Origin: Bacteroidaceae bacterium
GTDB lineage: Bacteria > Bacteroidota > Bacteroidia > Bacteroidales > Bacteroidaceae
DNA: 18,184 nucleotides
Assembly: GCA_900771425.1 (NCBI GenBank)
Contig: CAAGNV010000040.1
Coordinates: 1-18,184, forward strand
Direction: 5' to 3'
Shown one piece after another: positions 8,112 to 15,608 of this stretch. The position numbers were made by a program, and so were the translations under genes. The notes beneath the pieces are model-generated. The model was given only the letters and a program-made list of their open reading frames with translations, was not told where the DNA came from and did not search any database. Within the stretch, counting starts at the first letter, position 1, and each line of letters opens with the position of its first letter.

Positions 8112-8188
8112 AACTTTTAATTTTTAACTTTAACTTTTAACTTTAACGCATTACTAAATTTTAATTTTTAAATTTTAATTTTTAACTT
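8112..8188 (+). repeat. Right A/T-rich inverted-repeat arm and reiterated T/A tract before groEL
   Basis: Bases 8112-8127 are the perfect 16-bp partner of 7668-7683. The tract continues to 8188 with repeats of TTTTTAAC, TTTAAC and AATTTTAA. The second block (about 8157-8186) offers an alternative 13-base match to the left arm. The tract ends six bases before the groEL start, so it forms the immediate leader of groEL and has no clear Shine-Dalgarno sequence. Confidence 0.7.
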
Positions 8189-8194
8189 ACTATA

Positions 8195-9823
8195 ATGGCA
8201 AAAGACATTAAATTCAATATCGAAGCCCGCGAACAACTCAAGCAGGGCATCGACACACTGGCAAACGCAGTGAAGGTTACTCTCGGTCCTAAAGGCCGCA
8301 ACGTGATTATCGAAAAGAAGTTCGGCGCACCTCACATCACAAAGGACGGTGTTACCGTAGCAAAGGAAATCGAACTGGCTGACGCATTCCAGAATACTGG
8401 TGCTCAGATGGTCAAGAGCGTTGCAAGCAAGACTGGTGACGACGCAGGCGACGGAACTACTACTGCAACGGTATTGGCACAGAGCATTTGTGCTACTGGC
8501 CTGAAGAACGTGGCAGCAGGTGCCAACCCAATGGACCTGAAGCGTGGTATCGACAAGGCTGTGGTCAAGGTCGTTGAGAACATCAAGGCTCAGAGCGAGC
8601 AGATTGGTGACAACTACGACAAGATTGAACAGGTTGCAACTGTAAGTGCCAACAACGACCAGGAAATCGGTAAACTCATTGCCGATGCCATGAAGAAGGT
8701 AAGCAAGGACGGTGTCATCACCATCGAAGAGGCTAAGGGCCGTGACACTACCATCGGCGTAGTCGAGGGTATGCAGTTCGACCGTGGCTACCTCTCTCCA
8801 TACTTCGTGACCGACACAGAGAAGATGGAGTGCGTGATGGACTCACCGCTCATCCTCATCTACGATAAGAAAATCTCTAACCTCAAGGAGTTCCTCCCAA
8901 TCCTCGAACCAGCAGTTCAGACAGGTCGTCCACTCCTCGTCATCGCTGAAGACATCGACTCAGAGGCACTCACTACTCTCGTCGTTAACCGTCTGCGCAG
9001 CCAACTCAAGATTTGTGCTGTCAAGGCTCCTGGCTTCGGTGACCGTCGTAAGGCAATGCTCGAAGACATCGCCATCCTCACTGGCGGTATCGTCATCAGC
9101 GAAGAGAAGGGACTGAAACTCGAACAGGCTACTATCGAGATGCTCGGTACATGCGAGAAGGTTACCGTGTCAAAGGACAATACCACTATCGTTGGCGGTA
9201 AGGGCGACAAGCAGAACATTCAGGACCGCGTGAACCAGATCAAGAGCGAAATCAAGAACACTACTTCTGAATACGACAAGGAGAAGCTTCAGGAGCGCCT
9301 TGCAAAACTCTCAGGCGGCGTAGCAGTCCTCTATGTAGGTGCTGCCAGCGAGGTTGAGATGAAGGAGAAGAAAGATCGTGTTGACGATGCTCTCTGCGCT
9401 ACACGCGCAGCAATCGAGGAAGGTACGATCCCTGGCGGTGGTGTTGCACTCGTACGTGCTATCGACTCTCTCGAAGGTCTGGAAGGTGAGAACGCTGACG
9501 AGACTACAGGTATTAACATAATCAAGCGCGCTATCGAGGAACCTCTTCGTCAGATTGTCGAGAACGCAGGTCTTGAAGGCTCTGTAGTAGTTCAAAAGGT
9601 ACGCGAAGGCAAGGGTGACTTCGGTTACAACGCTCGCAAGGACAAGTACGAGAATCTCCGCGAAAGCGGTATCATCGACCCAACTAAGGTCACTCGCGTA
9701 GCACTTGAGAACGCTGCTTCAATCGCTGGTATGCTCCTTACTACCGAATGTGTCATCTGCGACGCCAAGGAGGATAAGCCAGAGATGCCAATGGGTGCTC
9801 CAGGCATGGGTGGCATGATGTAA
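8195..9823 (+). CDS. groEL: Chaperonin GroEL (60 kDa)
   Basis: GroEL is the ATP-driven double-ring folding chamber that works with GroES. The 542-residue protein has the standard opening MAKDIKFNIEAR, the nucleotide-binding GPKGRN (31-36) and GDGTTT (85-90), and the apical segment VEGMQFDRGYLSPYF. It ends with the family's flexible GMGGMM tail. The length is normal and nothing is truncated. It is the last gene of its operon; the terminator hairpin starts about 35 bases after the stop. Separation from groES by the four-helix-bundle cassette could alter the GroES to GroEL ratio, but that is inference. Confidence 0.98.
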   Translation: MAKDIKFNIEAREQLKQGIDTLANAVKVTLGPKGRNVIIEKKFGAPHITKDGVTVAKEIELADAFQNTGAQMVKSVASKTGDDAGDGTTTATVLAQSICATGLKNVAAGANPMDLKRGIDKAVVKVVENIKAQSEQIGDNYDKIEQVATVSANNDQEIGKLIADAMKKVSKDGVITIEEAKGRDTTIGVVEGMQFDRGYLSPYFVTDTEKMECVMDSPLILIYDKKISNLKEFLPILEPAVQTGRPLLVIAEDIDSEALTTLVVNRLRSQLKICAVKAPGFGDRRKAMLEDIAILTGGIVISEEKGLKLEQATIEMLGTCEKVTVSKDNTTIVGGKGDKQNIQDRVNQIKSEIKNTTSEYDKEKLQERLAKLSGGVAVLYVGAASEVEMKEKKDRVDDALCATRAAIEEGTIPGGGVALVRAIDSLEGLEGENADETTGINIIKRAIEEPLRQIVENAGLEGSVVVQKVREGKGDFGYNARKDKYENLRESGIIDPTKVTRVALENAASIAGMLLTTECVICDAKEDKPEMPMGAPGMGGMM

Positions 9824-9851
9824 ATCCATAATTAAGAAGATTAATTGTCCA

Positions 9852-9896
9852 CATAAAAAGGCCCTGCAAATCGAAAGGTTTGCAGGGCTTTGTTTT
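9852..9896 (+). terminator. Rho-independent terminator of the groES-groEL operon
   Basis: GCCCTGCAAA (9861-9870) pairs with TTTGCAGGGC (9879-9888) around the loop TCGAAAGG, flanked by an A run before and TTTGTTTTTG after. The 43 bases 9852-9894 recur in inverted orientation at 10408-10450 with three mismatches, loop included. Confidence 0.88.
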
Positions 9897-9899
9897 TGT

Positions 9900-10103
9900 G
9901 TATCAAAAGTGTATCATTTCTAAAGTGATACAAAATGATGTGTAATCAATTGTACCTCAGTGTGTTTCACTGTATCAAAGGTGATACAAAAGTATGGTGC
10001 CTGATACATTGACTGTATCAGCTCTGATACACCTTAACTCGTTATATTATAATATATTATAGGCTATTTTGTATCAAAAATCGGAATGATACACTTTTGA
10101 TAC
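9900..10103. repeat. Array of eleven GTATCA/TGATAC words
   Basis: GTATCA starts at 9900, 9911, 9972, 10015 and 10071. TGATAC starts at 9926, 9982, 10002, 10025, 10087 and 10098. About 0.1 copies would be expected by chance in 204 bases. Two pairs form the same 18-bp dyad, TGTATCA-N4-TGATACA, at 9971-9988 and 10014-10031. Several spacings are 10, 11 or 20 bases, close to helical turns. The array is non-coding and lies downstream of both flanking genes. It could be a protein-binding array, a structured RNA or a dispersed repeat. Confidence 0.8.
10043..10056. repeat. A/T-only 14-bp palindrome inside the repeat island
   Basis: TATATTATAATATA is a perfect palindrome in an A/T-only stretch between the fourth dyad pair and the last three GTATCA-type words. 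On its own it could be chance in A/T-rich DNA; it is listed because of its place in an ordered repeat island. Confidence 0.4.
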
Positions 10104-10219
10104 AGCGGTAATTACTTCTGGCTCTTGTGAAATGTAGTGATGGAATGTGTGCATTAATTTCAGGAGTGTATAAACTGGATTATATAGCATATTGGTAACG
10201 TATAAAGAAGCAGTGGGTT

Positions 10220-10307
10220 TTCGGCTCCGAACGTATGGTTCTTCGGGGTCGAATGTGCACTGCTTCGGCCTTGAAGATGCTCTTCTTCGGACCTGAAGAT
10301 ACGCTTC
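10220..10307. repeat. Four tandem 22-bp repeats, iteron-like
   Basis: TTCGG starts at 10220, 10242, 10264 and 10286, exactly 22 bases apart. Each unit continues TTCGGnnnYGAA, then a variable half ending near TTC. The first unit holds the perfect dyad TTCGG-CT-CCGAA, and units three and four form CTTC...GAAG dyads. A fifth, decayed unit may follow at 10308-10329. The 22-base period is not a multiple of three, so the repeat is not kept by coding. Two helical turns per unit would put the dyads on one face of the DNA. Confidence 0.75.
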
Positions 10308-10334
10308 TTCTCCTTCCATCTTATGCTTGTCCTT

Positions 10335-10369
10335 TTGTCACAAAGTGTCACATTTCTGTTTTGTGACAA
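10335..10369. repeat. TTGTCACAAA / TTTGTGACAA inverted repeat
   Basis: TTGTCACAAA (10335-10344) is the exact reverse complement of TTTGTGACAA (10360-10369). A further GTGTCACA (10345-10352) abuts the left arm. It is the third repeat type inside the island and could form a hairpin or be a protein site. Confidence 0.6.
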
Positions 10370-10407
10370 GACTGCAGCTTTGGACTTTATGATGCCCACT
10401 AATATCC

Positions 10408-10450
10408 AATAAAGCCCTGCAAACCTTTCGATTTGCAGGGCTTTGTTATG
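10408..10450 (-). terminator. Terminator of the M16 peptidase gene, inverted copy of the groEL terminator
   Basis: On the minus strand GCCCTGCAAA (10441-10432) pairs with TTTGCAGGGC (10423-10414), followed by TTTATT. It begins about 30 bases after the peptidase stop codon. Read in its gene's direction, it has the same stem and same eight-base loop as the groEL terminator; identity is 40 of 43 bases. It closes the repeat island 9852-10450. Confidence 0.82.
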
Positions 10451-10481
10451 CATTGAGTGTTATGAATTATGACATCGGGGT

Positions 10482-13292
10482 TTAGTTGTTGCCGTCGTCA
10501 GTCATGCCGACTTCGATGCGGTTGCCCGACTTGAAGACCTTCTTTGCGAGTGCCTGTACGTCGGCGGTAGTGATGGAGTCAACTACCTTGTCGAAGTCAG
10601 CCACGAATTCCTTGTTCTGACGGGTCTTGCCGATAAGTTGGCTGAGCCAGTAGCCGTTCTGCTTCAGGCTCTCTTCGTGGCTGCGGTGCAGGTACTGCTT
10701 TGCCTTGTCGAGGTATTCTGCAGATGGTCCGTTGGCTACCATGTTGTCAACACCCTTGTAGATGATTTCGGTCATCTTGGCACGCTTGTCTGGAGCAGTA
10801 GGGAGTTGGAACTCCATAATTGCCATTTCCTCTGGGTAGTCTGTGTTTGAACTTGTAACACCTACGCCGTATGCGCCACCTTCCTGTTCGCGAACTGTCT
10901 CAGTGTAAGTGTAGTCCATGATCTGCTTGAGGATGTCGAGTGTGAGGACATCGCGGAGGCTCTTGGTGTTGAATTCGTGAGTGTGGTAAGCGAAGATGAC
11001 GATAGCCTGTGGAGTTTCCTGCTTCTTCTGGAAGACGTTGGTCTTTACGCCATCAGCCATTTTCATGCTGATGTCCTTGAAGTTTTCTTTGCCCTTCACT
11101 ACAGGGAGGCTACCGATGTACTTCTCGAAGAGTGGCTTAGCTGTCTCGAGGTCGATGTCACCGACGAAGTAGAAGTCGAAGTCGTCGCCGTCAGCAAAAC
11201 GCTCCTTATACATCTCGAGGATGCGGTCGTAAGAGAGTTTGTCGAGGTCAGATGCCTTAGTGCGGAGAGCACGTACATTGTTGTTGTAGATAACGCTGAT
11301 GACTGTGTCCTGAAGTGCAGTGGTTGGCTGCATCTCGGCATTTTCAAGACTTGCCTTTGCGCGCTGTATAGTAGATGTGAAGACATCGTCGTCGCGGCGT
11401 GGCTGAGTGAATGTGAGGTAGAGGAGCTGGAGTGCTGTCTCGAGATCCTTGGTTACGCAAGAACCGGAAACGCCTTCGCTCTGACGGCCTACTGATGGAG
11501 ATACGCTTACGTTCTTGCCTGCAAGGCGCTTGCGGAGGTCGATAGCTGAGAAGTTGCCGAGACCGCCACCTTCTACCATACTGATTTCGTCAGCATTGAG
11601 CCATTCAGCGTCGCTGTAGAGTGATGTACCACCCCAACTTACGGCACGGAACATGATGTTGTTTGGAGAGTAATCGGTCTTCTTCACCCAAATCTTGATA
11701 CCGTTGCTGAGTGTAAGGATCTGTGAGTCGTAGTCGCCTGCTGCCTGCTTCTTGACAGGGCTGCCCTTGAGGATAGATTCGTCAACGAGTGGTTCGTTGC
11801 TTACTTCTTCCTTGTATGCCTCGATGTTTTCAGCCTTTACTTCTTCCATGTAACGGAGGATCTGTTCCTTCTCAGGCATCTTGATGCCGTCCTTCTCTGG
11901 GAGCATGAAGAGGATTACGAGGTTGCTGTCAGCCTCCTGTGCCATAGCCTGGTTGATGACTGCAACAGGTATCTGGTCAGCGACTGCAGGGATGAGTTGG
12001 TGTTCCAACTCAATGCCCATTGCTGGTTCGTTGTCGAGGAAGTTAGTGTAGTAGTCGTTGCAGAAACTGGTGTTGCTGATCTTGTCACGGAGTTCGTAAG
12101 CATTGTCGAGTCTTGACTTGAGTTCTTCAACGAAGCGGATGTACTCGCTCTCAGTGAAACCGAAACGCTTTGCACGGAGAATCTCGCGGTAGAGAGCCTT
12201 GATGGCACTTTCGTATTCGTTGTCCTTGAATGCTGAAACACCCATGAATGCGTCCTTTGTCTTTGAGATGAGGTAGTTGTCGAAGTCAGCCTGACCCAGA
12301 ATGAATGGAGGGTTTGGCTTCTGTGTGAGCTCAGCAAGACGGGTGTTGAGCATTGAACCGATAGCCTGCTTTACATAGTCGATTATGAGGTAGTTCATGC
12401 TCTGCTTCATTTCTGCAGGCACAACATCTTCCTTCCATGAAAGGATAACCTGTGAGTTAGGCATTTCCTTGTCGTGACCTACGGCAAAGATTGGCTCCTT
12501 GTTGTCAGGTACAGGGAAATAAACGCGCTCAGCAGGGTTCTCCACTGGCTTGATGTCGGCAAAGATGGTCTTGATCTTTTGCTCTACCTGGTCAACATCG
12601 ATGTCGCCTACTATGACGATAGCCTGGAGGTCAGGACGATACCACTTCTTATAGTAGTCGCGAAGTGTCTTGTACTTGAAGTTCATCACTACGTCCATAG
12701 TGCCGATAGGCAGACGGTTGGCATACTTACTGCCGGCATAGATGGTAGGGAATACCTGGTCGAACATACGCATCTGTGCGCCCTGACGGTAACGCCACTC
12801 CTCGTTGATGACACCGCGCTCCTTGTCGATTTCCTTGTCTTCGAGCAGGAGGTCGTGGCTCCAATCGTGAAGGATGAGCAGACATGAGTCGATTGCTCCT
12901 GGGTGAGCAATTACAGGTACGTTGTTTACGTTGTAAACGGTTTCGTCGGTAGAAGTGTAGGCATTGAGGTTCTCACCGAACTTCACGCCGATGCTTTCGA
13001 GATATGACTTGAGCTTGTCGCCTGGGAAGTGAGTAGTTCCGTTGAAGCACATGTGCTCGAGGAAGTGAGCCAGACCGCGCTGGTCATCTTCTTCCTGCAT
13101 ACTGCCGACCTTCTGAGCGATATAGAAGTCAGCACGCTGCTCCGGCCATTCGTTATGACGGATGTAGTATGTGAGTCCGTTGTCGAGAGTACCCTTGCGA
13201 ACCTTAGGGTCGAGAGGGAGTTTCTGCTCCATCTGAGCAGATGCGCTGATGGCAACTATTGCCATGACTGCGAGTGAAAATAGTCTTTTCAT
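10482..13292 (-). CDS. Secreted M16 family zinc metallopeptidase (pitrilysin / PqqL-like)
   Basis: This 936-residue protease should degrade peptides in the periplasm or at the cell surface. A signal peptide ends at about residue 20 (ISASAQ). The first M16 domain has the inverted zinc motif HFLEH at 76-80 (ligands H76 and H80, catalytic E79). The distal glutamates are in ERGVINEE, with E165 as the likely third ligand. An M16_C-type middle region follows, then a second, catalytically empty M16 half from about residue 510 (SNGIKIWVKKTDYSPNN), so both halves of the usual clamshell are present. It has its own terminator. A weak promoter core (TTCCTTTG, 13363-13356, minus) lies upstream, in the 95-base gap after nadB; readthrough from nadB is also possible. 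Confidence 0.93.
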   Translation of the reverse strand: MKRLFSLAVMAIVAISASAQMEQKLPLDPKVRKGTLDNGLTYYIRHNEWPEQRADFYIAQKVGSMQEEDDQRGLAHFLEHMCFNGTTHFPGDKLKSYLESIGVKFGENLNAYTSTDETVYNVNNVPVIAHPGAIDSCLLILHDWSHDLLLEDKEIDKERGVINEEWRYRQGAQMRMFDQVFPTIYAGSKYANRLPIGTMDVVMNFKYKTLRDYYKKWYRPDLQAIVIVGDIDVDQVEQKIKTIFADIKPVENPAERVYFPVPDNKEPIFAVGHDKEMPNSQVILSWKEDVVPAEMKQSMNYLIIDYVKQAIGSMLNTRLAELTQKPNPPFILGQADFDNYLISKTKDAFMGVSAFKDNEYESAIKALYREILRAKRFGFTESEYIRFVEELKSRLDNAYELRDKISNTSFCNDYYTNFLDNEPAMGIELEHQLIPAVADQIPVAVINQAMAQEADSNLVILFMLPEKDGIKMPEKEQILRYMEEVKAENIEAYKEEVSNEPLVDESILKGSPVKKQAAGDYDSQILTLSNGIKIWVKKTDYSPNNIMFRAVSWGGTSLYSDAEWLNADEISMVEGGGLGNFSAIDLRKRLAGKNVSVSPSVGRQSEGVSGSCVTKDLETALQLLYLTFTQPRRDDDVFTSTIQRAKASLENAEMQPTTALQDTVISVIYNNNVRALRTKASDLDKLSYDRILEMYKERFADGDDFDFYFVGDIDLETAKPLFEKYIGSLPVVKGKENFKDISMKMADGVKTNVFQKKQETPQAIVIFAYHTHEFNTKSLRDVLTLDILKQIMDYTYTETVREQEGGAYGVGVTSSNTDYPEEMAIMEFQLPTAPDKRAKMTEIIYKGVDNMVANGPSAEYLDKAKQYLHRSHEESLKQNGYWLSQLIGKTRQNKEFVADFDKVVDSITTADVQALAKKVFKSGNRIEVGMTDDGNN

Positions 13293-13387
13293 TGTTCTTA
13301 ATTAATACCTATTAGTTACCTTTTTTGTTTCGTTTTTATTTGTTAGACGCAACGACAAAGGAATAACTACAAAAAAAGTGAGTTTTT

Positions 13388-14980
13388 TTAATCTTTTTTG
13401 TCGAGGGCATGTGGCGCATAGTCCACGGTGAAGTGCAGTCCTCGGCTTTCCTTGCGTTCAAGTGCCTGACGTGTAATGAGGTAACCTACGTTAATCATGT
13501 TGCGCAGTTCGCAGATGTCGCGTGTTGGCTTGACGCGCTTGAACAGGTGTTCGGTCTCTTCGTAGAGCAGGTCGAGGCGTTCCCATGCTCGGTGGAGTCG
13601 GAGGTCGGAGCGTACGATGCCCACGTATGTGCTCATAATCTGACCGACTTCCTTCACGTCCTGTGCAATGAGTACCTTCTCCTCGTTGGTCATGGTGCCT
13701 TCGTCGTTCCATTCTGGTACGCGTTCGTTGAACTGGTACTGGTCAACCACCTCGAGCGAGTGCTTGGCTGCTGCGTCGGCATAGACGACTGCCTCGATGA
13801 GTGAGTTGCTTGCCAGTCGGTTGCCGCCGTGCAGGCCTGTGCATGAGCATTCGCCCAGTGCATAGAGTCGGCGTATTGACGACTCGCCGTCGAGATTGAC
13901 CTTGATGCCGCCGCACATGTAGTGGGCTGACGGACATACTGGTATGTACTCCTTGGTGATGTCGATGCCGATGGACAGGCACTTGGCATAGATGTTAGGG
14001 AAGTGGTGCTTGGTCTCCTCTGGATCCTTGTGCGTGACGTCGAGGCAGACATGGTCGAGTCCGTGGATCTTCATCTCCTTGTCGATGGCTCGTGCCACGA
14101 TGTCGCGCGGAGCCAGTGACAGGCGTTCATCATATTTCTGCATGAATTCCTCGCCGTTAGGCAGTCGGAGTATGCCTCCGTAACCACGCATGGCTTCGGT
14201 GATGAGGTATGCAGGGTGAGTCTCCTTAGGGTTGAAGAGTACGGTAGGGTGGAACTGTACGAACTCCATGTCCTTCACCTTACCTTTGGCGCGGTACACC
14301 ATTGCGATGCCGTCGCCGGTTGCTATATTAGGGTTTGACGTAGTGGCGTAGATTGCTCCCGTTCCGCCTGTTGCCATGATGGTCAGGCGCGACAGGTATG
14401 TATCGACCTTGCCGGTATCGGGGTTGAGCACGTATGCACCGTAGCACTCGATGTCGGGAGTGCGTCGGGTGACGCGTATGCCCAGGTGGTGCTGGGTTAT
14501 GATTTCCACGGCAAAGTGGTTTTCCAGTACTTCGATGTCAGGGTTGCTGCGTACGGCTGCCATCAGTCCTCGCTGTATCTCGGCACCGGTATCGTCGGCG
14601 TGGTGCAGTATTCGGAATTCGCTGTGACCGCCCTCCTTGTGCAGGTCGAAATTGCCGTCGGCGTTCTTGTCGAAGTTGACTCCCCACTTCACCAGTTCAC
14701 GAATGCCGTCGGGTGCGTTCCTCACCACCTGCTCTACTGCTTCGCGGTCGCTGATGAAGTCGCCCGCAATCATGGTGTCCTCGATGTGCTTATCAAAGTT
14801 ATCGACCAACAAGTTTGTGACCGAAGCAATGCCGCCTTGTGCCTTTGCAGTATTAGCTTCTTCGAGGGTAGTCTTGCAGATAATGGCTATCTTGCCTTTT
14901 TTCGCTCTCGCTACCTTGAGTGCGTAGCTCATTCCGGCAACACCGCTGCCGATGATGAGAAAGTCGAATTTCCTTGTCAT
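13388..14980 (-). CDS. nadB: L-aspartate oxidase
   Basis: NadB oxidises L-aspartate to iminoaspartate with FAD, the first step of de novo NAD synthesis. The 530 residues open with the FAD-binding GSGVAG (11-16) and include QGGIA (49-52). Residues matching those known from the E. coli enzyme are present: E121, H244 in QFHPT, R292 in APRDIVAR, and H353 in SAHYMCGG. GGNRLASNSLIEA (385-397) closes the FAD site. The length is normal. nadA and nadC are not adjacent. It is divergent from the repressor-protease pair, with about 255 bases between start codons. Confidence 0.96.
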   Translation of the reverse strand: MTRKFDFLIIGSGVAGMSYALKVARAKKGKIAIICKTTLEEANTAKAQGGIASVTNLLVDNFDKHIEDTMIAGDFISDREAVEQVVRNAPDGIRELVKWGVNFDKNADGNFDLHKEGGHSEFRILHHADDTGAEIQRGLMAAVRSNPDIEVLENHFAVEIITQHHLGIRVTRRTPDIECYGAYVLNPDTGKVDTYLSRLTIMATGGTGAIYATTSNPNIATGDGIAMVYRAKGKVKDMEFVQFHPTVLFNPKETHPAYLITEAMRGYGGILRLPNGEEFMQKYDERLSLAPRDIVARAIDKEMKIHGLDHVCLDVTHKDPEETKHHFPNIYAKCLSIGIDITKEYIPVCPSAHYMCGGIKVNLDGESSIRRLYALGECSCTGLHGGNRLASNSLIEAVVYADAAAKHSLEVVDQYQFNERVPEWNDEGTMTNEEKVLIAQDVKEVGQIMSTYVGIVRSDLRLHRAWERLDLLYEETEHLFKRVKPTRDICELRNMINVGYLITRQALERKESRGLHFTVDYAPHALDKKD

Positions 14981-15005
14981 ACCGTTTTACTGGAATTACT
15001 GGCTG

Positions 15006-15013
15006 CAAAGATA
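15006..15013 (-). promoter_or_regulatory. Promoter core of nadB
   Basis: On the minus strand TATCTTTG matches TAnnTTTG fully and lies 25 bases before the nadB ATG. Upstream is a 12-bp direct repeat, ATTACGAAATAC (15021-15032 and 15035-15046), which would overlap the -33 region. No good TTTG is seen there, only TTCG-like bases. Confidence 0.55.
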
Positions 15014-15121
15014 GGGAATAATTACGAAATACGAATTACGAAATACCAACTTTCTCGCACAGAAGGCACTTGTAGCACAAATAACCCGTGAAATATGCTA
15101 AATCCGTGTGACTTATCAGTA

Positions 15122-15186
15122 TTTCGAATAATAAATGTTAAATCCGATGCTATTTCGTAAGTTTTCGAATTCGAAATGCTTCGAAA
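15122..15186. promoter_or_regulatory. Cluster of TTCGAA motifs with a 14-bp palindrome, candidate operator
   Basis: TTTCGAA (15122-15128), the perfect palindrome TTTCGAATTCGAAA (15163-15176) and TTCGAAA (15180-15186) lie upstream of the repressor gene. A related TTTCGTAA is at 15153-15160. The last copy overlaps where the -33 element of the repressor promoter would be. BlaI-type repressors bind dyads over their own promoter, so this is the best operator candidate, though the motif differs from the known TACA/TGTA type. Confidence 0.4.
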
Positions 15187-15201
15187 TCGGTTTCTTTTTG
15201 C

Positions 15202-15209
15202 TTACTTTG
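15202..15209 (+). promoter_or_regulatory. Candidate promoter core of the repressor-M56 operon
   Basis: TTACTTTG matches TAnnTTTG at seven of eight positions. TTCG (15180-15183) lies 18 bases upstream as a weak -33 element. The leader to the ATG at 15237 would be about 20 bases. Confidence 0.4.
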
Positions 15210-15236
15210 CGCACCGAACCACATAAAGCATACATA

Positions 15237-15608
15237 ATGAAAAGAAAAGACAACACACTGACAAGGGTAGAATTTCAGATTATGTCGATACTCTGGGACA
15301 TCAACCACTCGGCTTGTGGCCGCGACATACTCGAACGCTATGAGGAGCCCAAACCCACCTACACCACGATTGCCACATACATGAGGATTCTGTACGAGAA
15401 GGGATTTGTAGATTACTTCAAGAAGGAGGGTGAAGGCAAGACGCAGTGGTATGTGGCTAAGATTACCCGTCAGGAATATACACGGATGACGATGCAGAAT
15501 GTCAAGAACAACTTCTTCGACGGAAGTCTCAAGTCGATGTTCAGCTATTTCGTTGAAGAAGAAAACCTGAGTGTGGAGGAGATGAAACAACTATTAGATA
15601 CACTATGA
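15237..15608 (+). CDS. BlaI/MecI family transcriptional repressor
   Basis: The 123-residue protein is a winged-helix repressor of the BlaI/MecI type. The start MKRKDNTLTRVEFQIMSILW places the first helix correctly. The recognition region is PTYTTIATYMRILYEKGFVDY (40-60), then the wing FKKEGEGKTQWYV. The C-terminal half is the dimerisation arm ending YFVEEENLSVEEMKQLLDTL. The frame is open upstream to 15135, but those 34 residues lie across the promoter and operator-like region and are not family-like, so I use the internal ATG. Where MecI is cut between Asn and Phe (NFVEKEDLS), this protein has Y104-F105. Its stop overlaps the next start by four bases (ATGA), implying coupled translation with the M56 protein. 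Confidence 0.9.
   Translation: MKRKDNTLTRVEFQIMSILWDINHSACGRDILERYEEPKPTYTTIATYMRILYEKGFVDYFKKEGEGKTQWYVAKITRQEYTRMTMQNVKNNFFDGSLKSMFSYFVEEENLSVEEMKQLLDTL

Noticed and set aside
10220..10307. CRISPR array
   Set aside because: The 22-bp repeats are directly tandem with no unique spacers of regular length, and there are no cas genes.
9840..10410. Replication origin in the repeat island
   Set aside because: The iteron-like arrays, A/T palindrome and one near DnaA box (TTGTCCACA at 9845-9853) are suggestive, but there is no cluster of DnaA boxes and no replication gene nearby. GC skew of the whole genome would decide.
10074..10453. Two minus-strand open frames of 81 and 97 codons in the repeat island
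   Set aside because: They run through the 22-bp repeats, the TGTCACA inverted repeat and, for the longer, the terminator hairpin. Composition is repeat-driven and no family is recognisable.
15135..15236. Upstream in-frame extension of the BlaI-type repressor
   Set aside because: It covers the promoter and the palindrome and adds residues unlike the family; the internal ATG at 15237 gives a normal-length protein.
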